DNA from: Flavobacteriales bacterium
GTDB taxonomy: Bacteria; Bacteroidota; Bacteroidia; Flavobacteriales_F; PHOS-HE28
Direction of reading: 5' to 3'
Length of the DNA stretch: 64,000 nucleotides
Assembly (NCBI GenBank): GCA_020635725.1
Contig: JACJZF010000013.1
Coordinates: 1 to 64,000, forward strand
Positions within the stretch are counted from its first letter, which is position 1. The number at the start of each line of letters is the position of its first letter. Below, one piece after another: positions 52,017 to 59,764 of this stretch. Below the pieces are notes generated by a model. That model had not been told where the DNA came from and did no database searches. It worked only from the letters and a program-made list of their open reading frames with translations. The position numbers and the translations under genes are program-made.

Positions 52017-52484
52017 TTAAGCCTTGGGGGCCACGATGGCGATGACTTCGGCCTTGCCGCCTTGTGCCTCGATGGCGGCCTTGGCGGTGGCGCTGAATGC
52101 ATGGGCGCTGATGCTCAAGGCGCTGGTCACGCTGCCTCGACCGAGGACCTTCAGCAGGTCGTTCTTGGCCAGCAGCCCGTTGGAGCGCAGCACGGCCGGG
52201 TCGATCGTGGTGAGCTTCTTCGCATCGGCCAGGGTCTGAAGCGCATCCAGGTTGATGCCCTTGTACTCCACGCGCGTGGGGTTCGTGAAGCCGAATTTCG
52301 GCACGCGGCGCGTCAGCGGCATCTGGCCGCCCTCGAAGCCACGCTTGCGGTTGTAGCCGCTGATGGCCTTCTGGCCCTTGTGGCCTTTGGTGGAGGTGCC
52401 GCCCCGACCGCTGCCTTGGCCACGGCCCAGGCGCTTGTTCTTCTTGGTGGCTCCCTCTGCGGGTTTCAGTCTGCTCAGATCCAT
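52017..52484 (-). CDS. rplO: 50S ribosomal protein L15
   Basis: 155 residues: MDLSRLKPAEGATKKNKRLGRGQGSGRGGTSTKGHKGQKAISGYNRKRGFEGGQMPLTRRVPKFGF is the L15 signature; the C-terminal half is Ala/Lys-rich as usual. Late assembly protein of the 50S. Close to secY (3 nt). Confidence 0.98.
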   Translation of the reverse strand: MDLSRLKPAEGATKKNKRLGRGQGSGRGGTSTKGHKGQKAISGYNRKRGFEGGQMPLTRRVPKFGFTNPTRVEYKGINLDALQTLADAKKLTTIDPAVLRSNGLLAKNDLLKVLGRGSVTSALSISAHAFSATAKAAIEAQGGKAEVIAIVAPKA

Positions 52485-52504
52485 GGTCGTTCGCTCTTAA
52501 GGGT

Positions 52505-52684
52505 TCAGGCCTGCTTCACGCTCACCAGGTGCTCCACCTTGCGCACCATGCCGAGCACCTGATCGGTGCCTTCCTGCACGATGCTCTTGCCGATGCGGCC
52601 GAGGCCCAAGGCCTTCAAGGTGGCCTTCTGCCGCGCGGGGCACTTGATCTGGCTGCTGGTCTGGGTGATGATGATCTTGCTCAT
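52505..52684 (-). CDS. rpmD: 50S ribosomal protein L30
   Basis: 59 residues from MSKIIITQTSSQIKCPARQKATLKALGLGRIGKSIVQEGTDQVLGMVRKVEHLVSVKQA, standard L30 length. The upstream ATG at 52735 would overlap the rpsE end region and is rejected. Confidence 0.96.
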   Translation of the reverse strand: MSKIIITQTSSQIKCPARQKATLKALGLGRIGKSIVQEGTDQVLGMVRKVEHLVSVKQA

Positions 52685-52718
52685 GGCCTCCGTTGCCGAT
52701 CGCTCGGCGATGCTTTCG

Positions 52719-53237
52719 TTATCCGTTGAATACACGCTCCAGTTTCACGCCGCGCTGGCGGGACACCATGTTGGCGTCGCGCATGCTCGTGAGGGCCTCG
52801 ATGGTGGCCTTCACCACGTTGTGGGGGTTGCTGCTCCCCTTGCTCTTGGCGAGCACGTCGGTCACGCCAACGCTCTCGAGCACGGCGCGCATGGCACCGC
52901 CCGCGATCACGCCCGTACCGTGCGCGGCGGGCTTCAGGAACACCTGAGCGCCGGCGAACTTGCCCTCTTGCGGGTGCGGGATGGTGCCCTTCAGCACCGG
53001 CACCTTCACCAGGTTCTTCTTCGCGTCGTCGATGCCCTTGGCGATGGCCTCCTGCACCTCCTTCGCCTTGCCCAGGCCATGGCCCACCACCCCGTTCTCG
53101 TTCCCCACCACCACGATGGCGGCGAAGGTGAAGGTGCGGCCGCCCTTGGTCACCTTGGTGACGCGGTTCAGGGCGACGAGCTTGTCCTTCAGCTCGAGGT
53201 CGCTGCTCTTGACTTTCTTGACGTTCGTATCGGACAT
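52719..53237 (-). CDS. rpsE: 30S ribosomal protein S5
   Basis: 172 residues with the S5 RNA-binding motif KLVALNRVTKVTKGGRTFTFAAIVVVGNENGVVGHGLGKAKEVQEAI and C-terminal AHGTGVIAGGAMRAVLESVGVTDVLAKSKGSSNPHNVVKATIEAL. Important for translational fidelity. Usual place between rplR and rpmD. Confidence 0.98.
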   Translation of the reverse strand: MSDTNVKKVKSSDLELKDKLVALNRVTKVTKGGRTFTFAAIVVVGNENGVVGHGLGKAKEVQEAIAKGIDDAKKNLVKVPVLKGTIPHPQEGKFAGAQVFLKPAAHGTGVIAGGAMRAVLESVGVTDVLAKSKGSSNPHNVVKATIEALTSMRDANMVSRQRGVKLERVFNG

Positions 53238-53250
53238 GGGATGGTTGTGA

Positions 53251-53604
53251 TCAGAAGTTGAGGCCTGCTTCGCGGGCGGCTTCGGCCAGCGCTTTCACGC
53301 GGCCATGGTACAGGTATCCGTTGCGGTCGAACACCACCTTCTCGATGCCGGCCGCCTTGGCCTTCTCGGCGATGGCCTGGCCCACGAGCTTGGCCTGCTC
53401 GATCTTGGCGATGCCTTGGGCGTTCTTGTCCTTCAGCGACGAGGCGCTCACCAGCGTGCGGCCGGCCTCGTCGTCGATGATCTGGGCGTACATGCCCGTG
53501 TTGCTGCGGTACACCGAGAGGCGCGGGCGTTCCGGCGTGCCGGCGACGCTCTTGCGAACCCGTTGCTTGATCTTCAGTCTGCGTGCTTCCCTGCTGAATG
53601 CCAT
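53251..53604 (-). CDS. rplR: 50S ribosomal protein L18
   Basis: 117 residues: RRLKIKQRVRKSVAGTPERPRLSVYRSNTGMYAQIIDDEAGRTLVSASS and VVFDRNGYLYHGRVKALAEAAREAGLNF. Binds 5S rRNA. Usual L6-L18-S5 order. Confidence 0.98.
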   Translation of the reverse strand: MAFSREARRLKIKQRVRKSVAGTPERPRLSVYRSNTGMYAQIIDDEAGRTLVSASSLKDKNAQGIAKIEQAKLVGQAIAEKAKAAGIEKVVFDRNGYLYHGRVKALAEAAREAGLNF

Positions 53605-53614
53605 GGCTCAACTA

Positions 53615-54169
53615 TTATTTGCCTGCCGCTTTACCAGCCTTGCGACGCACCAGCTCGCCCACGAAGCGCACACCCTTGCCCTTGTAAGGCTCAGGCTTGC
53701 GCAGCGCGCGCAGCTTGGCGGCCACCTGGCCGATGAGTTGCTTGTCCGCGCTCTCCAGGCGGATGATGGGGTTCTTTCCTTTCTCCTGCGCCGCGCTCAC
53801 CTTGATCTCGGTGGGCAGCACCAGGGTGATGCCGTGCGAGAAGCCCAGCGCGAGCTGGAGCTGCTGGCCCTTGGCCGTGGCGCGGTAGCCCACGCCCACG
53901 AGCTCCTGCTCGATCACATAGCCCTCGCTCACGCCCTTCACCATGTTGGCGATGAGCGCGCGGTACAGGCCATGCTTGGAGCGGTGCGGCTTGGCATCGC
54001 TCGGGCGGGAGAGGGTCACCGTGGTGCCTTCCTTCGCCAGCTTGATGGCCGGGTCCACCGGTTGCTCGAGGGTGCCCTTCGGCCCCTTCACGATCACCAG
54101 GTTCTTGTCGCTGATGCTGACCTCCACCCCTTTGGGCAGTTCGATCGGCGCTTTTCCAATGCGGCTCAT
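53615..54169 (-). CDS. rplF: 50S ribosomal protein L6
   Basis: 184 residues: MSRIGKAPIELPKGVEVSISDKNLVIVKGPKGTLEQPVDP, GVSEGYVIEQELVGVGYRATAKGQQLQLALGFSH and C-terminal RKPEPYKGKGVRFVGELVRRKAGKAAGK. Sits at the base of the L7/L12 stalk region, near the factor-binding site. Confidence 0.98.
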   Translation of the reverse strand: MSRIGKAPIELPKGVEVSISDKNLVIVKGPKGTLEQPVDPAIKLAKEGTTVTLSRPSDAKPHRSKHGLYRALIANMVKGVSEGYVIEQELVGVGYRATAKGQQLQLALGFSHGITLVLPTEIKVSAAQEKGKNPIIRLESADKQLIGQVAAKLRALRKPEPYKGKGVRFVGELVRRKAGKAAGK

Positions 54170-54182
54170 GTTCCTGGTCTTC

Positions 54183-54581
54183 TTAGCTCACGTAGCACAA
54201 TACCTCACCGCCCACGTTCAGCGCACGGGCCTCCTTGTCGGTGACCACGCCCTTGCTGGTGGAGATGATGGCCACGCCGAGGCCGTTCATCACGCGGGGC
54301 AGCTGCTCCACGTGGGCGTATTTGCGCAGGCCGGGCGTGCTCACGCGGCTGAGCTCGCGGATGGCGCTCTGGCGGGTCTGCGCGTCGTACTTCAGGGCGA
54401 TCTTGATCAGGCCCTGCTTGCCGTCCTCCTCGGCTTTCCAGGAGAGGATGTAGCCCTTGTCATAGAGGATGCGCGTGATGTCCTTCTTCAGGTTGCTCGC
54501 GGGCACCACCACGACCTTCTTGCGCGCCGTGATGGCGTTGCGCAGGCGGGTGAGGTAATCGGCGATGGGATCGGTGGTCAT
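54183..54581 (-). CDS. rpsH: 30S ribosomal protein S8
   Basis: 132 residues: MTTDPIADYLTRLRNAITARKKVVVVPASNLKKDITRILYDKGYI and STPGLRKYAHVEQLPRVMNGLGVAIISTSKGVVTDKEARALNVGGEVLCYVS. Binds the central domain of 16S rRNA; in E. coli also represses the spc operon. Confidence 0.98.
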   Translation of the reverse strand: MTTDPIADYLTRLRNAITARKKVVVVPASNLKKDITRILYDKGYILSWKAEEDGKQGLIKIALKYDAQTRQSAIRELSRVSTPGLRKYAHVEQLPRVMNGLGVAIISTSKGVVTDKEARALNVGGEVLCYVS

Positions 54582-54629
54582 GTCTTTTCTTGTGTTGGTG
54601 CGCCCTCGGTGGACGTCCTTAACGTTCTC

Positions 54630-54899
54630 TTACCAGCTGCCTTTGGTCACTCCCGGGATCTTGCCCTCGAGGGCCATCTGCCGGAACATGTTGCGCGAGA
54701 TGCCGAACAGGCGCATGTACCCGCGCGGGCGGCCGCTGATCTGGCAGCGGTTGTGCATGCGCACCTTGCTTCCGTTCACGGGCAGCTGCTGGAGCTTCTC
54801 CCATTCACCGGCGGCTTTCAGCGCGGCACGCTTGGCGGCGTACTTCTCCACCATCTGGGCGCGCTTGCGCTCGCGGGCTTTCATGGATTCCTTGGCCAT
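54630..54899 (-). CDS. rpsN: 30S ribosomal protein S14, zinc-free form
   Basis: 89 residues: MAKESMKARERKRAQMVEKYAAKRAALKAAGEWEKLQQLP... NRCQISGRPRGYMRLFGISRNMFRQMALEGKIPGVTKGSW. The long form without the CxxC zinc ribbon, as in E. coli. The 48-nt gap to rpsH is larger than its neighbours' but shows no repeat. Confidence 0.97.
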   Translation of the reverse strand: MAKESMKARERKRAQMVEKYAAKRAALKAAGEWEKLQQLPVNGSKVRMHNRCQISGRPRGYMRLFGISRNMFRQMALEGKIPGVTKGSW

Positions 54900-54914
54900 G
54901 GTCTCTGTGTCTCG

Positions 54915-55469
54915 TTAGTTCTTGTCAGCGAAGGGGAAGCCGAAGGCGCTCAGCAGGCTCTTGGCCTCCTCGTCGGTCTTGGCGGTGGTCACGAAGGTGA
55001 TGTCCATCCCTTGGATGCGGCTCACCTTGTCGATGTCGATCTCGGGGAAGATGATCTGCTCCTTCACGCCGAAGGTGAAGTTGCCGCGGCCGTCGAACCC
55101 GCCGGGCTTCACGCCGCGGAAGTCGCGCGTACGGGGCAGGCTCACCGCGATCAGGCGGTCGAGGAACTCATACATGCGGTCGCCGCGCAGGGTGACGCGC
55201 GCGCCGATGGGCATGCCTTTACGCAGCTTGAAGTTGCTGATGTCCTTGCGGGACACGGTGGGCACCGCCTTCTGGCCGGCGATGGAGGTCATCTCCACAA
55301 CCGCGTTCTCAACGATCTTCTTATCGCCCACGGCGTTGCCCAGGCCCTGGTTGAGGCTGATCTTCACGATGCGGGGCACCTGCATGGAACTCTTGTACCC
55401 GAACTCCTTCTGGAGCTTGGGGGCCACCTCCTCGGTGTACTTGGCGCGGAGCCTTGGAACGTAGCTCAT
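54915..55469 (-). CDS. rplE: 50S ribosomal protein L5
   Basis: 184 residues: PRLRAKYTEEVAPKLQKEFGYKSSMQVPRIVKISLNQGLGNAV, KLRKGMPIGARVTLRGDRMYEFLDRLIAVSLPRTRDFRGV and IFPEIDIDKVSRIQGMDITFVTTAKTDEEAKSLLSAFGFPF. Binds 5S rRNA and contacts the P-site tRNA. Confidence 0.98.
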   Translation of the reverse strand: MSYVPRLRAKYTEEVAPKLQKEFGYKSSMQVPRIVKISLNQGLGNAVGDKKIVENAVVEMTSIAGQKAVPTVSRKDISNFKLRKGMPIGARVTLRGDRMYEFLDRLIAVSLPRTRDFRGVKPGGFDGRGNFTFGVKEQIIFPEIDIDKVSRIQGMDITFVTTAKTDEEAKSLLSAFGFPFADKN

Positions 55470-55472
55470 GGC

Positions 55473-55793
55473 TTAGGCCTTGGATTTCTTGGTCTTCACG
55501 TAACGCTCCAGCTTGCCCTCCTTGTCCAGGCGACGGCCTACGCGACCGGGCTCGCCGGACTTGGCGTCGATCAGCATCAGGTTGCTGATGTGGATGGGGC
55601 CCTCCTGGTCCACGATGCCGCCTTGCGGGTTGGCCGTGGTGGGCTTGCTGTGCTTCTTGTTGATGTTGAGGCCCTCGACGATGGCGATCATGCGCTCGCG
55701 ATCGACCTCGAGCACGCGCCCCTGCTTGGAGCGGTCCTCGCCGGCGAGCACCTTCACCATATCGCCTTTCTTGATGTGTGTCTTCTTCTGCAT
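55473..55793 (-). CDS. rplX: 50S ribosomal protein L24
   Basis: 106 residues: KTHIKKGDMVKVLAGEDRSKQGRVLEVDRERMIAIVEGLNINKKHSKPTTANPQGGIVDQEGPIHISNLMLID. KOW-type beta-barrel; an early 23S rRNA assembly initiator. 3-nt gaps on both sides. Confidence 0.98.
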   Translation of the reverse strand: MQKKTHIKKGDMVKVLAGEDRSKQGRVLEVDRERMIAIVEGLNINKKHSKPTTANPQGGIVDQEGPIHISNLMLIDAKSGEPGRVGRRLDKEGKLERYVKTKKSKA

Positions 55794-55796
55794 GGC

Positions 55797-56165
55797 TCAG
55801 AGTACTTCGGGGGCCAGGGAGATGATCTTCATGAACTTCTTCTCGCGCAGCTCCTTGGCCACCGGTCCGAAGATGCGGGTGCCCTTCATCTCGCCAGCGG
55901 CGTCGAGGATCACCACGGCGTTGTCGTCGAAGCGGATGTAGCTGCCGTCCTTGCGGCGCGTCTCCTTCTTGGTGCGCACCACCACCGCCTTGTGCACGGT
56001 GCCTTTCTTGGCCTGGCCGTTGGGCATGGCGTCCTTCACGCTCACCACGATGGTGTCGCCGATGCGGGCGTAGCGGCGGCCGCTGCCACCGAGCACGCGG
56101 ATGCAGAGCACCTCCTTGGCGCCGCTGTTGTCGGCCACGTTGAGTCGGGATTCCTGCTGGATCAT
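55797..56165 (-). CDS. rplN: 50S ribosomal protein L14
   Basis: 122 residues, the standard length: MIQQESRLNVADNSGAKEVLCIRVLGGSGRRYARIGDTIVVSVKDAMPNGQAKKGTVHKAVVVRTKKETRRKDGSYIRFDDNAVVILD. Sits at the subunit interface. First gene of the spc section. Confidence 0.98.
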   Translation of the reverse strand: MIQQESRLNVADNSGAKEVLCIRVLGGSGRRYARIGDTIVVSVKDAMPNGQAKKGTVHKAVVVRTKKETRRKDGSYIRFDDNAVVILDAAGEMKGTRIFGPVAKELREKKFMKIISLAPEVL

Positions 56166-56178
56166 GGGAGTGCGTTGA

Positions 56179-56457
56179 TTACTTGGCGCGTTCGATCACT
56201 TCCACCAGGCGCCAGCGCTTCAGCTTGCTCATCGGGCGGATCTCCATGATGCGCACGGTGTCGCCGATGTGGGCATCGCCCTTCTCATCGTGCGCCATGA
56301 ACTTGCTGGTGCGCTTCACGAACTTGTGGTACTTGGGGTGCATCACCTTGCGCTCCACCGTCACGGTGATGCTCTTGGTCATCTTGTCGCTGGTGACCAC
56401 GCCGATGCGCTCCTTGCGCAGGTTGCGGGCCGTGGCGGTGCTGGTCTCGGTGCTCAT
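56179..56457 (-). CDS. rpsQ: 30S ribosomal protein S17
   Basis: 92 residues: RNLRKERIGVVTSDKMTKSITVTVERKVMHPKYHKFVKRTSKFMAHDEKGDAHIGDTVRIMEIRPMSKLKRWRLVEVIE. OB-fold primary binder of 16S rRNA. The start overlaps the rpmC stop by 4 nt (coupled). Confidence 0.98.
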   Translation of the reverse strand: MSTETSTATARNLRKERIGVVTSDKMTKSITVTVERKVMHPKYHKFVKRTSKFMAHDEKGDAHIGDTVRIMEIRPMSKLKRWRLVEVIERAK

Positions 56458-56666
56458 TTGCCGGCGGTGTTGGCGAGCTCGCGGTTGCGGAGCTCGGTGA
56501 GGATGCGGGCCACCTCCTTGCGCTTGGAGCGCAGCTGCATCGGGTTCTCGATCGGGCTCACCGTGTGGTTGAAGCGCAGCTTCGTGAGCGCGCCGCGCTC
56601 ATCCTGCAGCTTGTCCTGCAGCTCCTGCACCGTGAGGTCCTTCAGTTCCAGTCCTTTCTTCTTCAT
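56454..56666 (-). CDS. rpmC: 50S ribosomal protein L29
   Basis: 70 residues: KKKGLELKDLTVQELQDKLQDERGALTKLRFNHTVSPIENPMQLRSKRKEVARILTELRNREL. Lies near the exit of the peptide tunnel. Overlaps rpsQ by 4 nt. Confidence 0.98.
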   Translation of the reverse strand: MKKKGLELKDLTVQELQDKLQDERGALTKLRFNHTVSPIENPMQLRSKRKEVARILTELRNRELANTAGK

Positions 56667-56675
56667 GGCTCTCTC

Positions 56676-57098
56676 TTATTGGCCGTCGTAATCCTCGCGC
56701 ATCACGAACTTGGTCGGGATCGGCAGCTTCTGGGCCGCCAGGCGCAGCGCTTCCTGCGCGGTGGCCATGGGCACGCCATCCACCTCGAAGATGATGCGGC
56801 CGGCGTGGCACACCGCGACCCAATGGTCGAGCGAGCCTTTGCCCTTACCCATACGCACCTCGGCGGGCTTGCTGGTCACGGGTTTGTCCGGGAACACCTT
56901 GATCCACACCTGGCCCTCGCGCTTCATGTAGCGGGTGAGCGCCACACGGGCCGCCTCGATCTGGCGACTGGTGAGCCACACGCTCTCCATGGCTTTCAGG
57001 CCGAAGGAGCCAAGGGTGACACGGTGACCGCGCTGGGCCGTGCCCTTCATGCGGCCCTTATGCATATTGCGGCGCTTGCTGCGCTTCGGTTGCAACAT
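56676..57098 (-). CDS. rplP: 50S ribosomal protein L16
   Basis: 140 residues: MLQPKRSKRRNMHKGRMKGTAQRGHRVTLGSFGLKAMESVWLTSRQIEAARVALTRYMKREGQVWIKVFPDKPVTSKPAEVRMGKGKGSLDHWVAVCHAGRIIFEVDGV. Supports the A-site tRNA region of the 50S subunit. Full length. Confidence 0.98.
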   Translation of the reverse strand: MLQPKRSKRRNMHKGRMKGTAQRGHRVTLGSFGLKAMESVWLTSRQIEAARVALTRYMKREGQVWIKVFPDKPVTSKPAEVRMGKGKGSLDHWVAVCHAGRIIFEVDGVPMATAQEALRLAAQKLPIPTKFVMREDYDGQ

Positions 57099-57103
57099 GG
57101 CTC

Positions 57104-57907
57104 TTAGCTGTTACGATTGTTACCACCACGACCGCCGCCGCCAGGGCCGCGACGATCACCTCCACGACGATCTCCTCCAGGCCCGCGGCGATCACCGCCA
57201 CGGCGCTCCGGACGGTCGCCCATCGGACGGCCGCTGCCGGCCGCGCCCTTGGGCTGCCCCACGTTCGGGCTCAGGTCGCGCTTGCCATATACCTCGCCGC
57301 GGCAGATCCAGCACTTCACCCCGATACGCCCCATCTTGGTGTGCGCCTCGGTGATGGCGAAGTCGATATCGGCACGCAGGGTGTGCAGGGGCACGCGGCC
57401 CTCACGATAGCTCTCGGTACGAGCGATCTCGGCACCGTTCAGACGGCCTGATACGGTGAGCTTGATGCCCTCGGCGCCCATGCGCATGGTGCTGGCCACG
57501 GCCATCTTCATGGCGCGGCGGAAGCTGATGCGGCCCTCGAGCTGACGAGCGATGCTGTCGGCCACGAGGCGGGCATCGAGTTCCGGGCGCTTGATCTCGA
57601 AGATGTTGATCTGGACGTCCTTGCCGGTGAGCTTCTTGAGCTCTTCACGCAGCTTGTCCACCTCGGCGCCGCCCTTGCCGATGATCACGCCAGGGCGAGC
57701 CGTGTTGATCGTCACGGTCACCAGCTTCAGCGTGCGCTCGATCACGATCTTGCTCACGCTGGCCTTCTTCAGGCGCGCGAACAGGTACGTGCGGATCTTC
57801 TCGTCCTCCACCAGCTTGTCGGTGTAGTCGTTGCCGCCGTACCAGTTGCTGTCCCAGCCCTTGATGAAGCCGAGGCGCGTTCCTACCGGATGTGCTTTCT
57901 GTCCCAT
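57104..57907 (-). CDS. rpsC: 30S ribosomal protein S3 with Gly/Arg-rich tail
   Basis: 267 residues. Conserved S3 body with KH domain (GVIIGKGGAEVDKLREELKKL) and C-terminal domain (GAEGIKLTVSGRLNGAEIARTESYREGRVPLHTLRADIDFAITEAHTKMGRIGVKCWICRGEVYG) to about residue 220, then a disordered tail of about 45 residues made of GDRR, RRGG and RGPGG blocks ending GGRGGNNRNS. Such tails occur in Bacteroidota S3; this one is strongly RGG-like. Part of the mRNA entry site. Confidence 0.98.
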   Translation of the reverse strand: MGQKAHPVGTRLGFIKGWDSNWYGGNDYTDKLVEDEKIRTYLFARLKKASVSKIVIERTLKLVTVTINTARPGVIIGKGGAEVDKLREELKKLTGKDVQINIFEIKRPELDARLVADSIARQLEGRISFRRAMKMAVASTMRMGAEGIKLTVSGRLNGAEIARTESYREGRVPLHTLRADIDFAITEAHTKMGRIGVKCWICRGEVYGKRDLSPNVGQPKGAAGSGRPMGDRPERRGGDRRGPGGDRRGGDRRGPGGGGRGGNNRNS

Positions 57908-57926
57908 GCTTTGGTTGTTCCGGCGC

Positions 57927-58331
57927 TCAGGCCTGCGGATTGATGCTGTCGACGATGATGCTCACGTGGTTGCTGCGCTTCTTCATGCGGTAGGCACGGC
58001 CCTGCGGGGCGGGCAGCATGCGCTTGAGGCCACGGGCCTCGTTCACCTGCACGCTCTTCACCACCAGGCCTGCCTCGTCGGCCTTGCGGCCCTCGTTCTT
58101 GGCCTCCCAGTTGGCCACGGCGCTCATCAGGAGCTTCTCCAGGTCGCGGCTGCTGTGGCGGGTGCTGAAGCGCAGGATGCCCAGCGCCTTGTTCACGTCC
58201 TCGCCACGGATCAGATCGGCCACCTGGCGCATGCGGCGCGGGCTGGTGGGCACATTGCGCAGGTGCGCGATGGCCACCGTCTTCATGGCCTCCTTGCGCG
58301 CGTCGGCTGCTAGTTTCTTACGGGCTCCCAT
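57927..58331 (-). CDS. rplV: 50S ribosomal protein L22
   Basis: 134 residues: AHLRNVPTSPRRMRQVADLIRGEDVNKALGILRFSTRHSSRDLEKLLMSAVANWEAKNEG and RGLKRMLPAPQGRAYRMKKRSNHVSIIVDS, the loop that lines the peptide tunnel. Intact. Confidence 0.98.
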   Translation of the reverse strand: MGARKKLAADARKEAMKTVAIAHLRNVPTSPRRMRQVADLIRGEDVNKALGILRFSTRHSSRDLEKLLMSAVANWEAKNEGRKADEAGLVVKSVQVNEARGLKRMLPAPQGRAYRMKKRSNHVSIIVDSINPQA

Positions 58332-58340
58332 GGCTTATGC

Positions 58341-58610
58341 TCAATTGCTCTTGTTACCGGAGTGGCCGCGGAAGGTGCGCGTAGGGGCGAACTCGCCCAG
58401 CTTGTGGCCCACCATGTTCTCGGTCACGTACACCGGGATGAACTTGTTTCCGTTGTGCACCGCAATGGTGAGGCCGACGAACTCGGGAGTGATGGTGGAA
58501 GCGCGGGACCAGGTCTTGATCACGTTCTTCTTGCCCGAAGTCTGGGCCTCCGTCACGCGCTTGGTCAGCTTGTAGTGGACGAACGGCGGTTTCTTGAGTG
58601 AACGGCTCAT
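58341..58610 (-). CDS. rpsS: 30S ribosomal protein S19
   Basis: 89 residues: MSRSLKKPPFVHYKLTKRVTEAQTSGKKNVIKTWSRASTITPEFVGLTIAVHNGNKFIPVYVTENMVGHKLGEFAPTRTFRGHSGNKSN. Binds the 16S 3' major domain together with S13. Confidence 0.98.
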   Translation of the reverse strand: MSRSLKKPPFVHYKLTKRVTEAQTSGKKNVIKTWSRASTITPEFVGLTIAVHNGNKFIPVYVTENMVGHKLGEFAPTRTFRGHSGNKSN

Positions 58611-58624
58611 GCTCTATGCTTGGA

Positions 58625-59464
58625 CTAGGCGCCCTTCTTGGCGTTGATGCGCTCCAGGATGAAACGATTGCTGCGATTCTTCGGCTTCCGGGTCTTCTTG
58701 CCCTTGGCCAGCAAGCCTTTGCGGCTGCGCGGGTGCCCGCCCGAAGCGCGGCCCTCGCCACCACCCATCGGGTGATCCACCGGGTTCATGGCCACCGCAC
58801 GGGTGCGGGGGCGACGGCCCTGCCAGCGGCTACGGCCGGCCTTGCCGCTCTTCTGCAGCATGTGCTCGGCGTTGCCAACGGTGCCCACCGTGGCCAGGCA
58901 GGCCACCAGCACCATGCGCAGCTCGCCGCTCGGCATCTTCAGCGTGGCGTACTTGCCCTCGCGAGCGCTCAGTTGGGCGAAGGTGCCCGCGCTGCGCGCG
59001 ATGGCGCCGCCCTTGCCGGGCTGCAGCTCGATGTTGTGCACCACGGTGCCCAAGGGGATCTCGCTCAGCGGGAGCGTGTTGCCCACCTCAGGAGCCACGC
59101 CGCTGCGGCCGCTCAACAAGGTCTGCCCCACCTCCAGGCCGTTCGGGGCCAGGATGTAGCGCTTCTCGCCGTCGGCGTAATTGAGCAGGGCGATGCGCGC
59201 ACTGCGGTTCGGATCGTACTCGATGGTCTTCACCACCGCCGGGATGCCATGCTTGTCGCGCTTCAAGTCGATCACGCGGTAGCGCTGCTTGTGACCACCG
59301 CCGATGTAGCGCATGGTCATCTTGCCCTGGTTGTTGCGGCCACCGCTCTTCACGCGGCCGCTGGTCAGCGACTTCTCGGGCACGTTGGTCGTGACGCCTT
59401 CGAAGTCCGTGATCACCTTGTGGCGCGTGCCCGCGGTGACGGGGTTGAGTTTGCGGATGCCCAT
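58625..59464 (-). CDS. rplB: 50S ribosomal protein L2
   Basis: 279 residues: MGIRKLNPVTAGTRHKVITDFEGVT, KMTMRYIGGGHKQRYRVIDLKRDKHGIPAVVKTIEYDPNRSARIALLNYADGEKRYILAP and the C-terminal MNPVDHPMGGGEGRASGGHPRSRKGL with the functional His. Close to the peptidyl transferase centre; needed for subunit joining. Confidence 0.98.
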   Translation of the reverse strand: MGIRKLNPVTAGTRHKVITDFEGVTTNVPEKSLTSGRVKSGGRNNQGKMTMRYIGGGHKQRYRVIDLKRDKHGIPAVVKTIEYDPNRSARIALLNYADGEKRYILAPNGLEVGQTLLSGRSGVAPEVGNTLPLSEIPLGTVVHNIELQPGKGGAIARSAGTFAQLSAREGKYATLKMPSGELRMVLVACLATVGTVGNAEHMLQKSGKAGRSRWQGRRPRTRAVAMNPVDHPMGGGEGRASGGHPRSRKGLLAKGKKTRKPKNRSNRFILERINAKKGA

Positions 59465-59467
59465 GGC

Positions 59468-59761
59468 TTAGATGCTGCTGTAGAGGTCGATGGTCTCGCC
59501 GGACTTCACCGTGACGATGGCCTTCTTGGTGGCCGGGGTGCGGCCGCGCAGGATCAGGCTCTTCGTGTAGCGGGTGCGGCGCTTGCCGTGGCTGATCATG
59601 GTGCGCACGCCGGTGACCGTGACGTTGTACTCCTTCTCCACCGCTTGCTTGATCTGCACCTTGTTGCTGTCGCGGGCGACGACGAAGCCGTAGCGGTTCT
59701 CCTTCTCGCCCTGCGCCGTCATCTTCTCAGTGACGATCGGTCGGATGATGATCTGGCCCAT
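59468..59761 (-). CDS. rplW: 50S ribosomal protein L23
   Basis: 97 residues: MGQIIIRPIVTEKMTAQGEKENRYGFVVARDSNKVQIKQAVEKEYNVTVTGVRTMISHGKRRTRYTKSLILRGRTPATKKAIVTVKSGETIDLY. Lies at the tunnel exit and is a docking site for trigger factor and SRP. 3-nt gaps on both sides. Confidence 0.98.
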   Translation of the reverse strand: MGQIIIRPIVTEKMTAQGEKENRYGFVVARDSNKVQIKQAVEKEYNVTVTGVRTMISHGKRRTRYTKSLILRGRTPATKKAIVTVKSGETIDLYSSI

Positions 59762-59764
59762 GGC

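Noticed and set aside
49959..52562. 867-codon plus-strand open frame opposite map, secY, rplO
   Set aside because: Antisense shadow of four well-recognised genes; His/Ala/Gln-rich and without domains.
53943..56249. 768-codon plus-strand open frame opposite rplF-rplN
   Set aside because: Antisense to seven ribosomal protein genes; composition is typical of reversed GC-rich coding DNA.
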